Numbered from the stretch's first letter, positions 37,153-46,255 are shown. The stretch: DNA of 64,000 nt from Planctomycetaceae bacterium (GCA_019636285.1 JAHBXV010000009.1:1-64000); one strand, 5' to 3'. Notes: generated by a model from the letters alone, not told the origin. A program made the numbers and translations.

Positions 37153-40014
37153 TCAGCGATTGACGCCGATGTAGAAGCTGAAGAGCTGTTCGTTGTCGCC
37201 AGCCACCTTCACGACGGGAACGGCCCAGTCGAGGGCGATGGGGACAGGGCCCATGGCGGGGATCTGGATGCGAAGCCCGCCGCCGACCGTCATGCGGAAG
37301 TTGTCGAGCGAGACGTCTTCGTCGATGGTTCCGAAGTCGGTGAAGGCCACGGCTCGAACCATTTCATTGGCTGTGATCGGCAGGCTGTACTCCAGCCCGC
37401 CCAGAAACCGCCATTCACCCCCGACGCGAATTCCGTTCTGGAACGGGCTCACGCCGCGGAAGGCATAGCCACGGAAGTCCTGAAAGCCCCCGGCGAAGTA
37501 GCGCTCGAAAATCGGCGTCCCGCTGTCGGTCCAGCCGATATCAGCCCGGGCGGTGACGATGTGTTTGCCATAACCATCGGGCCGTGAATAAGCCGTGAAG
37601 TACTGACGCCCTTCGACTTCCAGGCGCGGGTAGACGAATTGACCCACACCCTGCTCAACCCCGAACTCGACGAAGTGCCCTTCGCTGGGATTGAACGCGG
37701 CATCGCGCGTGTCGTGCGAGATGGTCCCGCGAAAGGTCGTGAGAAAGTTGCTGCCACCCACTTCGGACAGGATGGGCGGTGCATAGTACGGGAAGTCGCT
37801 GATATTCACGTTTTCAAAGCGAAACGCGAGCGACGCCGAGACCGTGTCGGTCAATTGACGTCCCACACGCACGCGACCGCCCAATCGCTCTTCATCCCAA
37901 GCTTCAAAGAAGCGCTGATAGTAGAAGCCGCTGACGCCCAGGTTGTAGTCGGAGTCGAGGAAGTACGGATCCTGCCAGTCAACCAGGTAACGGCTGACCT
38001 GCGAACCGGGCATCCCCTCGATGCGGAACCGTTGTCCCGCACCGCGCCAGGCCGAGCCGTTCCAGATGTCGGCCCAGCTCGTCGGCGGCCGCAGAATGTC
38101 GAAGTTATTTTCCTGGAAGACAATGTTTCCGACGACGCCGTTGTTGCTGTTCACGCCGACGCCGAACATCAGTCGGCCGGTCCGGGCTTCGGTGAGGTAG
38201 GCGTCAACGTCGATGAAGTCCGGCGGCGGCTGGTTGAAGAATTCGTCGGGAGCGCGAACGGGCGCGCCGAACGGGTCGCCCTGGGCGCTGTCGTCGTAGA
38301 TGTAGTTCTGCGGAGGCTGCAACGGGTCGCGGCTTTGGGCGCGAACAATTGACTGGTGTTCGATGAGGGCGGCCGTGTACGGGACGGGAAGCGAGTCGAC
38401 GGCGGCTTCCGCATTTTCGAGCCGCGTCGGCTCCGGAAATTCCTGCTCCGGAGTGACAGGCGTCTCCATGCTGACGGGCGGATAGGGGGGCCGGGCGACG
38501 CGTTCGGTGCCGCCTGGTGCCGTGTGACCACCGAATTTGAAGTTCCGTTGGATGACGGGACGATCTTCTCGCTCGTTTTGCCCGCGCGCCATTTCGACCG
38601 GGTCGGACACCAGCCAGTCGTCATCCTCGACACGGCTGATGTCGAGACGGACTCCGTTCTGGGGACCGGTTTCGAAGTATTGCGAGCCTTCCAGGCGGCT
38701 CTTCGTCAGGCGGATCTTGCGCGGGTCGGCAATGTCTCCCGGATGAATCTGGGAGATGTTGTTGACCAGGGTCGTCCGCGTATGGGGACTGTCTCCCACG
38801 ATGTGAACGCGAAACTCCCGTATCCGCCAGACCTTGTCCTCGTCGATTCGAACGTGGAGGTCGACTTCGCCGGGCTCTTCGAGAAAGCGAGGGACCACGT
38901 CGACTTTCGCGAACAGGCGGCCCAGTTCGCCGTAGTCGTCCTGAATCTTCTGAACGCTCATGCCGATCTTGCGACCGGAAAATGCCTCGCCCTCGTGAAA
39001 CTGAAGATGCTGCCGCAACTCATCCTCGGAGAAGATGTTGTTCCCGTGGAACTCGATATTGCGGATGTTGTAGCGCGGCCCTTCGTCGATGTGGTAGACG
39101 AATTCCACGCGCGCCTTGTCTTCGGTCCACCGCTGCTCGGCGTCGATCTTGACGCTGAAGAAGCCCAGACTGTGGTAATACTGCTCGATCGCGGCCAGGT
39201 CTTCATCAACGGTGGCAGGGTCGTATTTGCCGCCGAACAGCCACAGGATCCGCGTCTTTGAAATCTTCTTCGTTTGCAGAATCGCATCGGAGAAGAACTT
39301 GTTCCCCTCGAACTTCACGCGGGAAACCGCAACCTTGCGTCCCTCGTCGATGCGGAAGACGACCTCGCGGTCCTCCCTGGAGTTGCCTTTCTCCAGTTCG
39401 ACGGTGGCGAAGAAGTAACCCTTCTCCTTGTAGTGTTCCTCGATGCGACGGGCGCATTCGCGATTCGCGGCAACGTCGTAGGGGCTTCCCTCTTTCAGAT
39501 TGGTGAGCTGCTCGAGCTTGTACGTCTTGATCTTCTCGTTACCGACGTATTCAACCCGCCGGACAATCGGACGCTCGAGCACGCGATAAATGAGGACTGG
39601 GCCGTTCTCGCCGCGCTCGACGGACGGCTCGACAACCGCGAACCATCGCAAACGGACCAGCGTGTCGACGTCTTCTTTGATCTGCTGCTGCGTGACCGGT
39701 CGTCCGGGCCGCACTTTGACGTGCCGCGAAATCTCTTCCGTCGGAATCGTCACGTTGCCGACGATTTTCACGGAAGCCAGCGGCAAATCCAGAAACGCGG
39801 CCCCCGGCGTCGGCTGCGTGAAGGGTGGATTCGCATACCCGCGCGGACCTGATGCCGGAACATCGCCCTGGGCGAAAGCCACCGGCGCGACGGCTGCCGT
39901 GGCGATGGCCGTCGACAGGACGAGCCGCCAGACGGGTTTTCGCCGGCAACGATCCCGCTGGGGGCGTTCCCTCATCGGCTGCGGTCCTCGTGACGATGGC
40001 CGTTGTGGTTTCAT
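37153..40014 (-). CDS. bamA: Outer membrane assembly factor BamA
   Basis: 953 residues. After a basic N-terminus comes a signal segment (about 30-48, ending AFAQG). Five POTRA domains follow at roughly 81-150, 150-228, 228-312, 312-394 and 394-460 (markers VKIVGNVTIP, VEYVGNEKI, VKFEGNKFF, IEFHGNNIF, FRVHIVGDSPH). A Pro/acidic linker of about 130 residues (about 465-600) is not usual in BamA. The 16-strand barrel (about 605-953) contains FRGYAFRG (lid-lock RGF/Y motif), ISHDTRD, and ends FSFYIGVNR. It folds beta-barrel proteins into the outer membrane, so the organism has one. ATG at 40014; a downstream ATG at 39975 is also possible. Confidence 0.93.
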   Translation of the reverse strand: MKPQRPSSRGPQPMRERPQRDRCRRKPVWRLVLSTAIATAAVAPVAFAQGDVPASGPRGYANPPFTQPTPGAAFLDLPLASVKIVGNVTIPTEEISRHVKVRPGRPVTQQQIKEDVDTLVRLRWFAVVEPSVERGENGPVLIYRVLERPIVRRVEYVGNEKIKTYKLEQLTNLKEGSPYDVAANRECARRIEEHYKEKGYFFATVELEKGNSREDREVVFRIDEGRKVAVSRVKFEGNKFFSDAILQTKKISKTRILWLFGGKYDPATVDEDLAAIEQYYHSLGFFSVKIDAEQRWTEDKARVEFVYHIDEGPRYNIRNIEFHGNNIFSEDELRQHLQFHEGEAFSGRKIGMSVQKIQDDYGELGRLFAKVDVVPRFLEEPGEVDLHVRIDEDKVWRIREFRVHIVGDSPHTRTTLVNNISQIHPGDIADPRKIRLTKSRLEGSQYFETGPQNGVRLDISRVEDDDWLVSDPVEMARGQNEREDRPVIQRNFKFGGHTAPGGTERVARPPYPPVSMETPVTPEQEFPEPTRLENAEAAVDSLPVPYTAALIEHQSIVRAQSRDPLQPPQNYIYDDSAQGDPFGAPVRAPDEFFNQPPPDFIDVDAYLTEARTGRLMFGVGVNSNNGVVGNIVFQENNFDILRPPTSWADIWNGSAWRGAGQRFRIEGMPGSQVSRYLVDWQDPYFLDSDYNLGVSGFYYQRFFEAWDEERLGGRVRVGRQLTDTVSASLAFRFENVNISDFPYYAPPILSEVGGSNFLTTFRGTISHDTRDAAFNPSEGHFVEFGVEQGVGQFVYPRLEVEGRQYFTAYSRPDGYGKHIVTARADIGWTDSGTPIFERYFAGGFQDFRGYAFRGVSPFQNGIRVGGEWRFLGGLEYSLPITANEMVRAVAFTDFGTIDEDVSLDNFRMTVGGGLRIQIPAMGPVPIALDWAVPVVKVAGDNEQLFSFYIGVNR

Positions 40015-40252
40015 GGATGGGAAAATTCGGAAGACGTTGGGGGTTCGCGTCCTGCGACCTCCCGATCCGCCCGAGACGGACGGTGTGAAATAGTTCATTT
40101 CCACGGAAGCGGCAAGAGGGAAGCCCTGGCCCGGAGTCCCTGAATCCGACCGGGTTTCGGCGTGCCGAGTGCCCCTGAAAACCGGCACACGGGCGGCTTC
40201 TCGGCGGCCGATGACCCCCGTGGGACAACACCAACAAACCTATTCGAGGCAA

Positions 40253-40954
40253 TCAGTTAGAACCTGAAGCCTCATTGAGGTGGCGGGACGCGCGTGCGAA
40301 GACGGCATCGAACATCGGTTCGGTCAGACGTCCGGTGAACGTGTTCTGCTGACTGGGGTGGTACGATCCGATTAACAGTCGCCCACCGGCCAAATTCGCC
40401 TCTTGCCCGTGCGAGAAGCGGGGTTTTCGGCCGCTGAGCCAGCCGCGCCGCAGCAACTCTTCGACCGCGGCCTGCCAGGCGATCTGCCCCAACGCAATCA
40501 CGACACGGGTGGGCAGCAGGTCGAACGTCCGCGTCAACCAGTCGCGACAAGCCGCCTGCTCGTCCCGCGTCGGTAGATTCTCCGGGGGCGCGCAATGGCA
40601 CACGGCGGTAATGGCTGTCCGCCGTAAGGTGAGTCCATCATCTCGCGAGACCGATCCGGGCTGGCTGGCAAGGCCCGCCTCGTGGAGCGCCCGGTAGAGC
40701 CAGTCGCCGGAACGATCCCCGGTGAACATCCGCCCGGTCCGGTTCGCTCCATGCGCGGCCGGGGCGAGACCAACGATGAGGATCTCCGCGCGAGGATCGC
40801 CGAAATTGGGAACCGGCTTTCCCCAATACGTCCAGTCACGAAAGGCGGCCCGCTTCTCGGCCGCGACGTGCTGGCAGTGAGCCAGCAGCCGCGGACAGCG
40901 CTCGCAGGCCACAATGTCTTGGTTCAAGAAATTCCAACCGGTTGAATCGCTCAT
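40253..40954 (-). CDS. Uracil-DNA glycosylase, family 5 (UDGb)-like
   Basis: 233 residues. It removes uracil (and often hypoxanthine) from DNA. Motif 1 reads GLAPAAHGANRTGRMFTGD and motif 2 is GSYHPSQQNTFTGRL; the Ala/His pattern with no Asp in motif 1 places it with UDGb and not family 4. Cysteines CERCPRL near the N-terminus and two further cysteines (HCAPPENLPTRDEQAAC) are positioned for a 4Fe-4S cluster. ATG at 40954 lies 4 bases after the symporter stop, so the two genes form an operon despite unrelated roles. Confidence 0.88.
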   Translation of the reverse strand: MSDSTGWNFLNQDIVACERCPRLLAHCQHVAAEKRAAFRDWTYWGKPVPNFGDPRAEILIVGLAPAAHGANRTGRMFTGDRSGDWLYRALHEAGLASQPGSVSRDDGLTLRRTAITAVCHCAPPENLPTRDEQAACRDWLTRTFDLLPTRVVIALGQIAWQAAVEELLRRGWLSGRKPRFSHGQEANLAGGRLLIGSYHPSQQNTFTGRLTEPMFDAVFARASRHLNEASGSN

Positions 40955-40958
40955 GGCC

Positions 40959-42497
40959 TTAGCGGTCCCGGTCGTCGTTAATGGTCCACGCGTCGACGAG
41001 GACCTGGGCGTTGACGTTGGGGCGCCCACGGAAAAGCCACTGGCAGACACCGTATCCGATCAGCGCGGCCCCAAGGCCGTAAAATTCGGCGGGAATCGTG
41101 ACCACGTCCTTCAAAATGCCTCCCAACCTCCCGCTGAAATGGTCTCTCAGGAAGTCCCCGTACGCCAAGCCGGCTTGGGGACCGACGTCGGGAACGGTGA
41201 AGAAGAATTCCTCGGGCAACAGGCGCGCCAGGAAGAACGTCATGCCCAGCACCATCGCCGAGATGGCACACCATCCGGAGCGAGGTCTGGCATACAACCC
41301 CATCGCGATGGGCACGAACAATGAAACGAGCTGCATTGACACGGAGAATTCGAGCAGTGCCATGATCGACTTGCCGCGATTCGCCATGAAGAGACCGCCG
41401 ATGGATACCAGAACGACACAGAGTCGTTCCAGGAGCAGTTTATTGCCCTTCAGCAGGCCGGTCCGCCCGATCAGGTTGTGGCCCAGAATGGTGGCTGGCG
41501 CGAGAACCGCCGAACAACTGGTCGAAAGAACGATCGAAACGAAGGAAATCACGAAGACCACCGACAGGCCGGTGGTCAGATACTTCCCGGCCATGAGCTG
41601 AAGAATCTTCTCGCCGTCAGCCGCCGGATCCGTGATGCGGGACATCAGTCCCATCGCCACGGGAATCATCCCGAAGGCGAAATAGAAGACGCCCGCGAGG
41701 ATGCAGGTTGCTCGGGCCGTCCAGGCGTCCTTCGCGGCAAAGATTCTCTGATGCAAATCCTGACCGGAGACATTTCCCAGAACGCCCACCGTCCAGGTTC
41801 CCAGCCAGGCGAGAGTGGCTGCCGTCATGGCGGGCGGAACCAGGGAGAAAAGTTCGGGCGGCGTTTCATTGCGCAATCGGTCAATTCCGGCAAAGGCCGA
41901 ACCGTCGCCGAAGTGACTGAAGACGCTGTATCCGAGAATCAGCAGGCCGACAAACGCCACCGAAATCTGGAGCGTGTCGATCAGCGTGACAGACCACATG
42001 CCGCCGGCCAGCGTGTAAATCACGGTGACCAGACACGCGAGGAGAATCCCGTTTTCTCGAGAGATGCCGAAGTAAAGCTCCTGCACCTGGCCCAACGCGA
42101 TGTATTGAGCCGCGATCCAGCCGAAGTAAGCGGGAACCTGAATGCAGCTGGCAATGACCTCCGCGCTGGGACCGTACGCGCGGCGCATGAAGTCCCCGGT
42201 CGTCAGCAGTTTCATTCGCCACAAAGGCGCCGCGAAAAAGAGCCCCGTGAAAACCAGTGTCGCCGAACTGGCGAAGGGGTCGAGCACGACCCCGAGGAGT
42301 CCGTGGTTTCGTGCCTCCTCGGCGGCGCCGGTCATGGTGTCGGCACCGAACCAGGTGGCAATCAGCGATCCCCAGGCTAGAAACAACGGAAGCCGCCGCC
42401 CGGCCACCAGGAAATCTTCTTCGTTCTTGACCTTCCTGCTCGCAAAGACCCCAAGCAACAAGAGCGCGAGCATGTACAGGACAAGAGCGGTCGTCAC
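40959..42497 (-). CDS. Sodium:solute symporter family protein
   Basis: 512 residues from GTG at 42497, with about 13 transmembrane segments. Family cues: NEEDFLVAGRRLPLFLAWGSLIATWFGADT, GVLGNVSGQDLHQRIFAAKDAW, and STSCSAVLAPATILGHNL. It carries a small solute (amino acid, sugar, urea or similar) with sodium; the substrate cannot be read. The frame stays open 26 codons further upstream to an ATT at 42575 that has an ideal ribosome site; see the separate entry. It is coupled by a 4-base gap to the uracil glycosylase downstream. Confidence 0.9.
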   Translation of the reverse strand: MTTALVLYMLALLLLGVFASRKVKNEEDFLVAGRRLPLFLAWGSLIATWFGADTMTGAAEEARNHGLLGVVLDPFASSATLVFTGLFFAAPLWRMKLLTTGDFMRRAYGPSAEVIASCIQVPAYFGWIAAQYIALGQVQELYFGISRENGILLACLVTVIYTLAGGMWSVTLIDTLQISVAFVGLLILGYSVFSHFGDGSAFAGIDRLRNETPPELFSLVPPAMTAATLAWLGTWTVGVLGNVSGQDLHQRIFAAKDAWTARATCILAGVFYFAFGMIPVAMGLMSRITDPAADGEKILQLMAGKYLTTGLSVVFVISFVSIVLSTSCSAVLAPATILGHNLIGRTGLLKGNKLLLERLCVVLVSIGGLFMANRGKSIMALLEFSVSMQLVSLFVPIAMGLYARPRSGWCAISAMVLGMTFFLARLLPEEFFFTVPDVGPQAGLAYGDFLRDHFSGRLGGILKDVVTIPAEFYGLGAALIGYGVCQWLFRGRPNVNAQVLVDAWTINDDRDR

Positions 42498-42581
42498 CAG
42501 CGTCCGGGCGAAGGTCGAAAGATCAATCGCTGTCGTCGATTCGGCGACTTCCGCCAGAAGAAGCAGAGATGGAATGACAGG

Positions 42582-42590
42582 ATCTCCTCA
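42582..42590 (-). promoter_or_regulatory. Strong ribosome site pointing to a possible ATT start
   Basis: On the minus strand this reads TGAGGAGAT; the AGGAG core lies 8 bases before an ATT (42573-42575) in frame with the symporter. The 26 added residues (IPSLLLLAEVAES...TFARTL) are open and plausible. The GTG at 42497 has only a weak site. Confidence 0.4.
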
Positions 42591-42775
42591 TCATCAGGGG
42601 GACGAGTCATAAGTGCCGCCGGAAGCCCTCCCAGGTTGCCAAACCGGCGACACGATTGTGTCGAGAACTCGACGACGGAGCAAAGATTGAAGCGACCAGA
42701 ATAAAAAGTGTACACAAGAATCGTATTCCGAGTCCTTTTTGTCCTTCGGGTTCCTGAACTCCCCGCGCGGGACGG

Positions 42776-42804
42776 TTGACGATTGTTCGGCGATTTGCCA
42801 TCCT
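42776..42804 (+). promoter_or_regulatory. Weak candidate promoter for rpsD
   Basis: TTGACG (42776-42781), 17-base spacer, CATCCT (42799-42804). The -35 is good, the -10 poor (three of six). It lies in the 368-base gap (42498-42865) between the divergent symporter and rpsD genes, where I otherwise see only the ribosome site at 42582-42590. Confidence 0.3.
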
Positions 42805-42865
42805 ACGCGGCTCACTTGGATCAGGCTTCTGTTTGAAGGTGCCGCGAGCGCGGCCGGAGTGTGGC

Positions 42866-43474
42866 ATGGGTCGTTATACGGGTCCGAAAGGACGTGTGAA
42901 CCGTCGATTGGGCGCCATGGTGTTTGAAAACGCCGGGGCCGTGAAGGCGTTGGAAAAGCGTCCCAAACCGCCGGGGATGGCCGAGCGCCGCCGCAAGCAG
43001 AGCGTTTACGGCCTGGCTCTCGCCGATAAGCAGAAGATCAAGTACTATTACGGCTTGCGCGAAGCGCAACTGCGTCGGTATTTCGATGCCGCCCGCCGCA
43101 TGAAGGGGAACACCGGGGAAATCCTGCTGGTTCTCTGTGAACGTCGGCTGGACAACGTGATTCGCCGGGCTGGTTTCACCAAGACCCGCTTGCAGGCCCG
43201 CCAAGGCGTCGCGCACCGCCACTTCCAGTTGAACGGCCGGACCGTCGACAAGCCCTCGATCTTCGTGAAGCCGGGCGACGTCATTTCGGTCCGTAATCGA
43301 CCAAACCTCAAGAAGCTGTACGGCGAACTGGTCGATACCAGCGGCCGCCAGTCACTCGACTGGGTGTCGTTCGACGGCCGCGAGCTTGAAGCTCGTGTGC
43401 AGTCGTATCCGATCGCGAGCGATGTCAGCCTGCCGGTTGATATCGGTCAGGTCGTGGCGATGATGGCTCGGTAA
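42866..43474 (+). CDS. rpsD: Small ribosomal subunit protein uS4
   Basis: 202 residues. It starts MGRYTGPKGRVNRRLG; the S4 RNA-binding domain (about 93-155) is clear (CERRLDNVIRRAGF, ARQGVAHRHFQLNGR, VKPGDVISVR). The N-terminal region lacks the zinc-binding Cys set, so this is the C-minus form. It nucleates 30S assembly and can repress its own operon in other bacteria. GGAG lies 8 bases before ATG 42866. It lies outside any ribosomal operon. Confidence 0.97.
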   Translation: MGRYTGPKGRVNRRLGAMVFENAGAVKALEKRPKPPGMAERRRKQSVYGLALADKQKIKYYYGLREAQLRRYFDAARRMKGNTGEILLVLCERRLDNVIRRAGFTKTRLQARQGVAHRHFQLNGRTVDKPSIFVKPGDVISVRNRPNLKKLYGELVDTSGRQSLDWVSFDGRELEARVQSYPIASDVSLPVDIGQVVAMMAR

Positions 43475-43505
43475 CCCGGGGGTCGCCCGTCATTGCATCC
43501 GCAAG

Positions 43506-43542
43506 ACAGCCATTTGCTCGACCACGAGCGAATGGCTGTTTT
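43506..43542 (+). terminator. Terminator after rpsD
   Basis: Arms 43506-43520 and 43525-43539 (ACAGCCATT-GCTCG) pair with one mismatch around a 4-base loop, followed by TTTT. It lies 32 bases after the rpsD stop. Confidence 0.8.
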
Positions 43543-43652
43543 CATTGGTGGAACGAATGACCGGCGCGACGGGTTTGAGCCCCCGCCGAGACTTGGCTAG
43601 CATCAGGTTTCCCGCGACGGATTTCCCGCGCGACAAAGTTTTTGAGGCGACC

Positions 43653-44285
43653 ATGTTCGACGGACGTTACCCGACCATCCTGCTGTTTGGCGCGCCGGGA
43701 GTTGGCAAAGGAACCCAGGGAACCGTCCTGGGCCATATCCCCGGCTTCTTCCATCTCGCCTGCGGCGATGTCTTCCGTTCGCTGAATATCAGTTCGCCCG
43801 AAGGCCGCGAGATTTACCAGTACAGTTCCAACGGCCAACTGGTGCCGGACGAATTGACGATTCGGATCTGGAAGAAGGCCCTCTTGGGCCACATTGCGAT
43901 TTCGCGGTATCGTCCGCCGGACGAGTTCCTGGTTCTGGACGGAATTCCCCGCAATCCCGGCCAAGTGGAGATGATTTCGGACACCATCAATGTCCTGCAC
44001 ATCATCCACTTGGTCTGCGCCGATATCGATAAGATGGTCGACCGTATCAAGCGACGGGCCATCCGGGACAATCGGGCCGACGACGCGAACGAGGAGGTCA
44101 TTCGGACCCGGCTCGAGGTCTACCGGCAGGAGACCGAGCCGGTCATCAACTGCTATCCGAACGAGTTGATTTCGTGCGTGGATGCGATGCGTTCACCCGC
44201 CGAAGTGCTGCACGACATTCTGGGCAAGCTGATTCCGGTCTATTCCGCCTGGAAGGAAAGCCTGCCTCCGGCTCCTCTGTCGTAG
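43653..44285 (+). CDS. adk: Adenylate kinase family protein
   Basis: 210 residues from ATG at 43653. The P-loop is GAPGVGKGTQG, the AMP-site region is HLACGDVFRSLN, and FLVLDGIPRNPGQVEM stands where typical Adk has DGFPRT. Arginines in KRRAIRDNRADDANEEVIRTRLEVY match the catalytic R...R pair; the LID is short with no Cys4 zinc site. It interconverts AMP + ATP and 2 ADP. The altered DGxPR region makes a sister nucleoside-monophosphate kinase possible. It is located between rpsD and csrA. Confidence 0.85.
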   Translation: MFDGRYPTILLFGAPGVGKGTQGTVLGHIPGFFHLACGDVFRSLNISSPEGREIYQYSSNGQLVPDELTIRIWKKALLGHIAISRYRPPDEFLVLDGIPRNPGQVEMISDTINVLHIIHLVCADIDKMVDRIKRRAIRDNRADDANEEVIRTRLEVYRQETEPVINCYPNELISCVDAMRSPAEVLHDILGKLIPVYSAWKESLPPAPLS

Positions 44286-44344
44286 GCTGATCACACGAAA
44301 AGGCCTGGAAAACGCCGCGATTCGAGAAACTCTCGGACAGACTG

Positions 44345-44372
44345 TTGACTTCCGCGAAGGGGCGGGCACAAT
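44345..44372 (+). promoter_or_regulatory. Candidate promoter for csrA
   Basis: TTGACT (44345-44350), 16-base spacer, CACAAT (44367-44372). It lies 60 bases after the adk stop and would give an 80-base leader before csrA. Confidence 0.5.
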
Positions 44373-44446
44373 CTGCACACCTGAACAGATTTTGTCGCCA
44401 GGTTGGGTCGAATTCGATTCCAACAGGCGATGATCCAGCAACAAAC

Positions 44447-44454
44447 AGGAGGTG
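44447..44454 (+). promoter_or_regulatory. csrA ribosome site overlapping a CsrA-type motif
   Basis: AGGAGGTG, 5 bases before the ATG at 44460, within AAACAGGAGGTG. The CsrA recognition core (A-N-GGA) overlaps the ribosome site, the usual arrangement for CsrA self-repression. Only one such core is seen in the leader. Confidence 0.6.
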
Positions 44455-44459
44455 CGGTC

Positions 44460-44696
44460 ATGCTGGTACTGACGCGGAGCCTGGGCGAAGGAATCGTGCT
44501 GGGAAACGGTGTGGAAATTCGAGTCTCGCGAATTTGCCGCGGCGAGGTGAAACTTGCCTTTTCGGGACCGCGAGAGATTCGGATTGCGCGCGAAGAGCAT
44601 TTGACCGCGCGCGACAAACCCGCCCCCACGCTGGCACGAGTGATTGTCGACCGTCAAACTGCGTGGCGGCTTCCCTGTGCGGGAAGCGTCGGCTGA
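44460..44696 (+). CDS. csrA: Carbon storage regulator CsrA
   Basis: 78 residues. MLVLTRSLGEGIVLGNGVEI and the second strand region GEVKLAFSGPREIRIAREE are typical; RNA-contact residues Leu4 (MLVLTR) and Arg44 (REIRIAREE, the R of VxVHREEIY equivalents) are in place. It binds GGA motifs in mRNA leaders and blocks translation. No fliW or flagellar gene is near. The start is fixed by a strong ribosome site. Confidence 0.92.
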   Translation: MLVLTRSLGEGIVLGNGVEIRVSRICRGEVKLAFSGPREIRIAREEHLTARDKPAPTLARVIVDRQTAWRLPCAGSVG

Positions 44697-44833
44697 GGTC
44701 GCTCTTTTTTTGGATGGGGCGGCATCGTATCCATCGCGACGGTCGAGGTGCCTCTGGACATCTTGGCTGAAGAAGCCGGCCAGTTTCCAGAGGAGCGCGA
44801 GAGCGTGCTTCTTGCCCAGCCGAGGAACCGTGC

Positions 44834-46159
44834 ATGTCTGCCGCGAAACCCTTCTCCGCATTGTCACGACGCGGATTTCTGGCGACGGCATCGGTCGCCG
44901 TTTCCGGCAGCGCGGCTTTAGCACCCGCGGCGGCACAGGCCGCATCGAATCCGCCGGCACATCGTCCGCTGCGCGTGGCGACGATCAACTCGATTTATCG
45001 ACTCCGGTCGCACGCCTACCACATCGCCGGACGGCTGATTCATGGCTATGAGTGGAACGGCTTTTACCGAGAGCCGGAATGCCGTGTCGTGCGGATGTAC
45101 AACGACCAGTCTCCCGAAAACGACCTCGGCCCCGAGGTCTGTGCGCGGCACGGAATCGAACTGTGCCGAACGCCGGAGGAAACTCTGGGACGGGACGGCG
45201 GCCTGGACGTGGATGCCGTGCTAATTATTGTCGAACACGGCGATTATCCGGTTAACGAGCTGGGCCAGATTCAGTATCCCCGCTACGAGATGTTCGAGCG
45301 GGTGATGAACGTCTTTCGCAAGAACGGGCGGAGTGTTCCGGTCTTTGTCGACAAACATCTTTCGTACGACCACACCAAGGCCGCCAAGATGATCGCCACG
45401 GCCAGGGAGTTGAAGGTTCCTCTCCTGGCCGGTTCCTCACTGCCGGTGACCTGGCGCCGACCCGACATCGAACCGCCGCTGGGCACTCGCTTCGAAGAAG
45501 GACTGGCCTGCTTCGGGTACGACCGGGGCCCCGCGGAAATCTACCTGTTTCACGCGCTGGAAGTGCTGCAAAGTCAGATGGAGCGTCGCCCCGGAGGCGA
45601 GACGGGCGTTCGTTCCGTCCAGGCGCTTTCGGGCGACGCTGTCTGGAAAGCGGGCGACGAGGGCCGGTGGTCGTGGGATCTGCTGAAAGCGGCTATCGCA
45701 AAATGCCCAAGCTCAAACGTCGGCCCCATTCGCGAAAACGTCAAGAATCCCCTCGCTTTCCTGGTCGAATATGCGGACGGCACTCGTGGAGCGGTCCTTA
45801 ACCTCATCGAACAGGTTTCGGACTTTGGCTTCGCGGCGAAGATTCGAGGCGTTTCGCGGCCGATGGCGACATATTTTCACCTTCCGCCTCCGCCCGGCGC
45901 GCGATTCTTCGATCCGTTGACGTGGAACATCGAGCGGCTGTTCCTGGATGGTCAGCCCCCCTACCCCGCCGAGCGAACCTGGCTGACATCGACCGTGCTC
46001 GATTGGGGATTGCGGTCGCTCGCGGCCGGTCAAATCTCCCAGACGGACGAGTCGCTCGCGATTCATTACCAACCGGCCGCGCTGTCCTGCCACGCGCGCG
46101 GCGTCGAGACTGATCTGGTTTCCACGTCGGCATTTGACGTTCCAGCCGTCCAAGGCTAG
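44834..46159 (+). CDS. Tat-secreted protein, weakly Gfo/Idh/MocA-like
   Basis: 441 residues. A twin-arginine signal (SRRGFLATASVAVSGSAAL, ending AQA) is at the N-terminus. The mature part starts with RVATINSIYRLRSHAYHIAG. The stretch DVDAVLIIVEHG followed by a candidate-Lys segment FVDKHLSYDHTKAAKMIATA has the order of a Gfo/Idh dinucleotide fold plus EKPxA-type motif, but the Gly-rich loop is not clear. Tat export would fit a protein that folds with a bound cofactor. Planctomycetes carry many exported Gfo/Idh proteins. The function is unknown. Confidence 0.75.
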   Translation: MSAAKPFSALSRRGFLATASVAVSGSAALAPAAAQAASNPPAHRPLRVATINSIYRLRSHAYHIAGRLIHGYEWNGFYREPECRVVRMYNDQSPENDLGPEVCARHGIELCRTPEETLGRDGGLDVDAVLIIVEHGDYPVNELGQIQYPRYEMFERVMNVFRKNGRSVPVFVDKHLSYDHTKAAKMIATARELKVPLLAGSSLPVTWRRPDIEPPLGTRFEEGLACFGYDRGPAEIYLFHALEVLQSQMERRPGGETGVRSVQALSGDAVWKAGDEGRWSWDLLKAAIAKCPSSNVGPIRENVKNPLAFLVEYADGTRGAVLNLIEQVSDFGFAAKIRGVSRPMATYFHLPPPPGARFFDPLTWNIERLFLDGQPPYPAERTWLTSTVLDWGLRSLAAGQISQTDESLAIHYQPAALSCHARGVETDLVSTSAFDVPAVQG

Positions 46160-46255
46160 CCTGACCCGGCTTTCAATACGACGAAAGTCGAGGGCCTTCC
46201 CCGAATTTCGGCGATACCGGCGGATCAATTCAACAGGGAAGCGAGTCTTCGCGGC

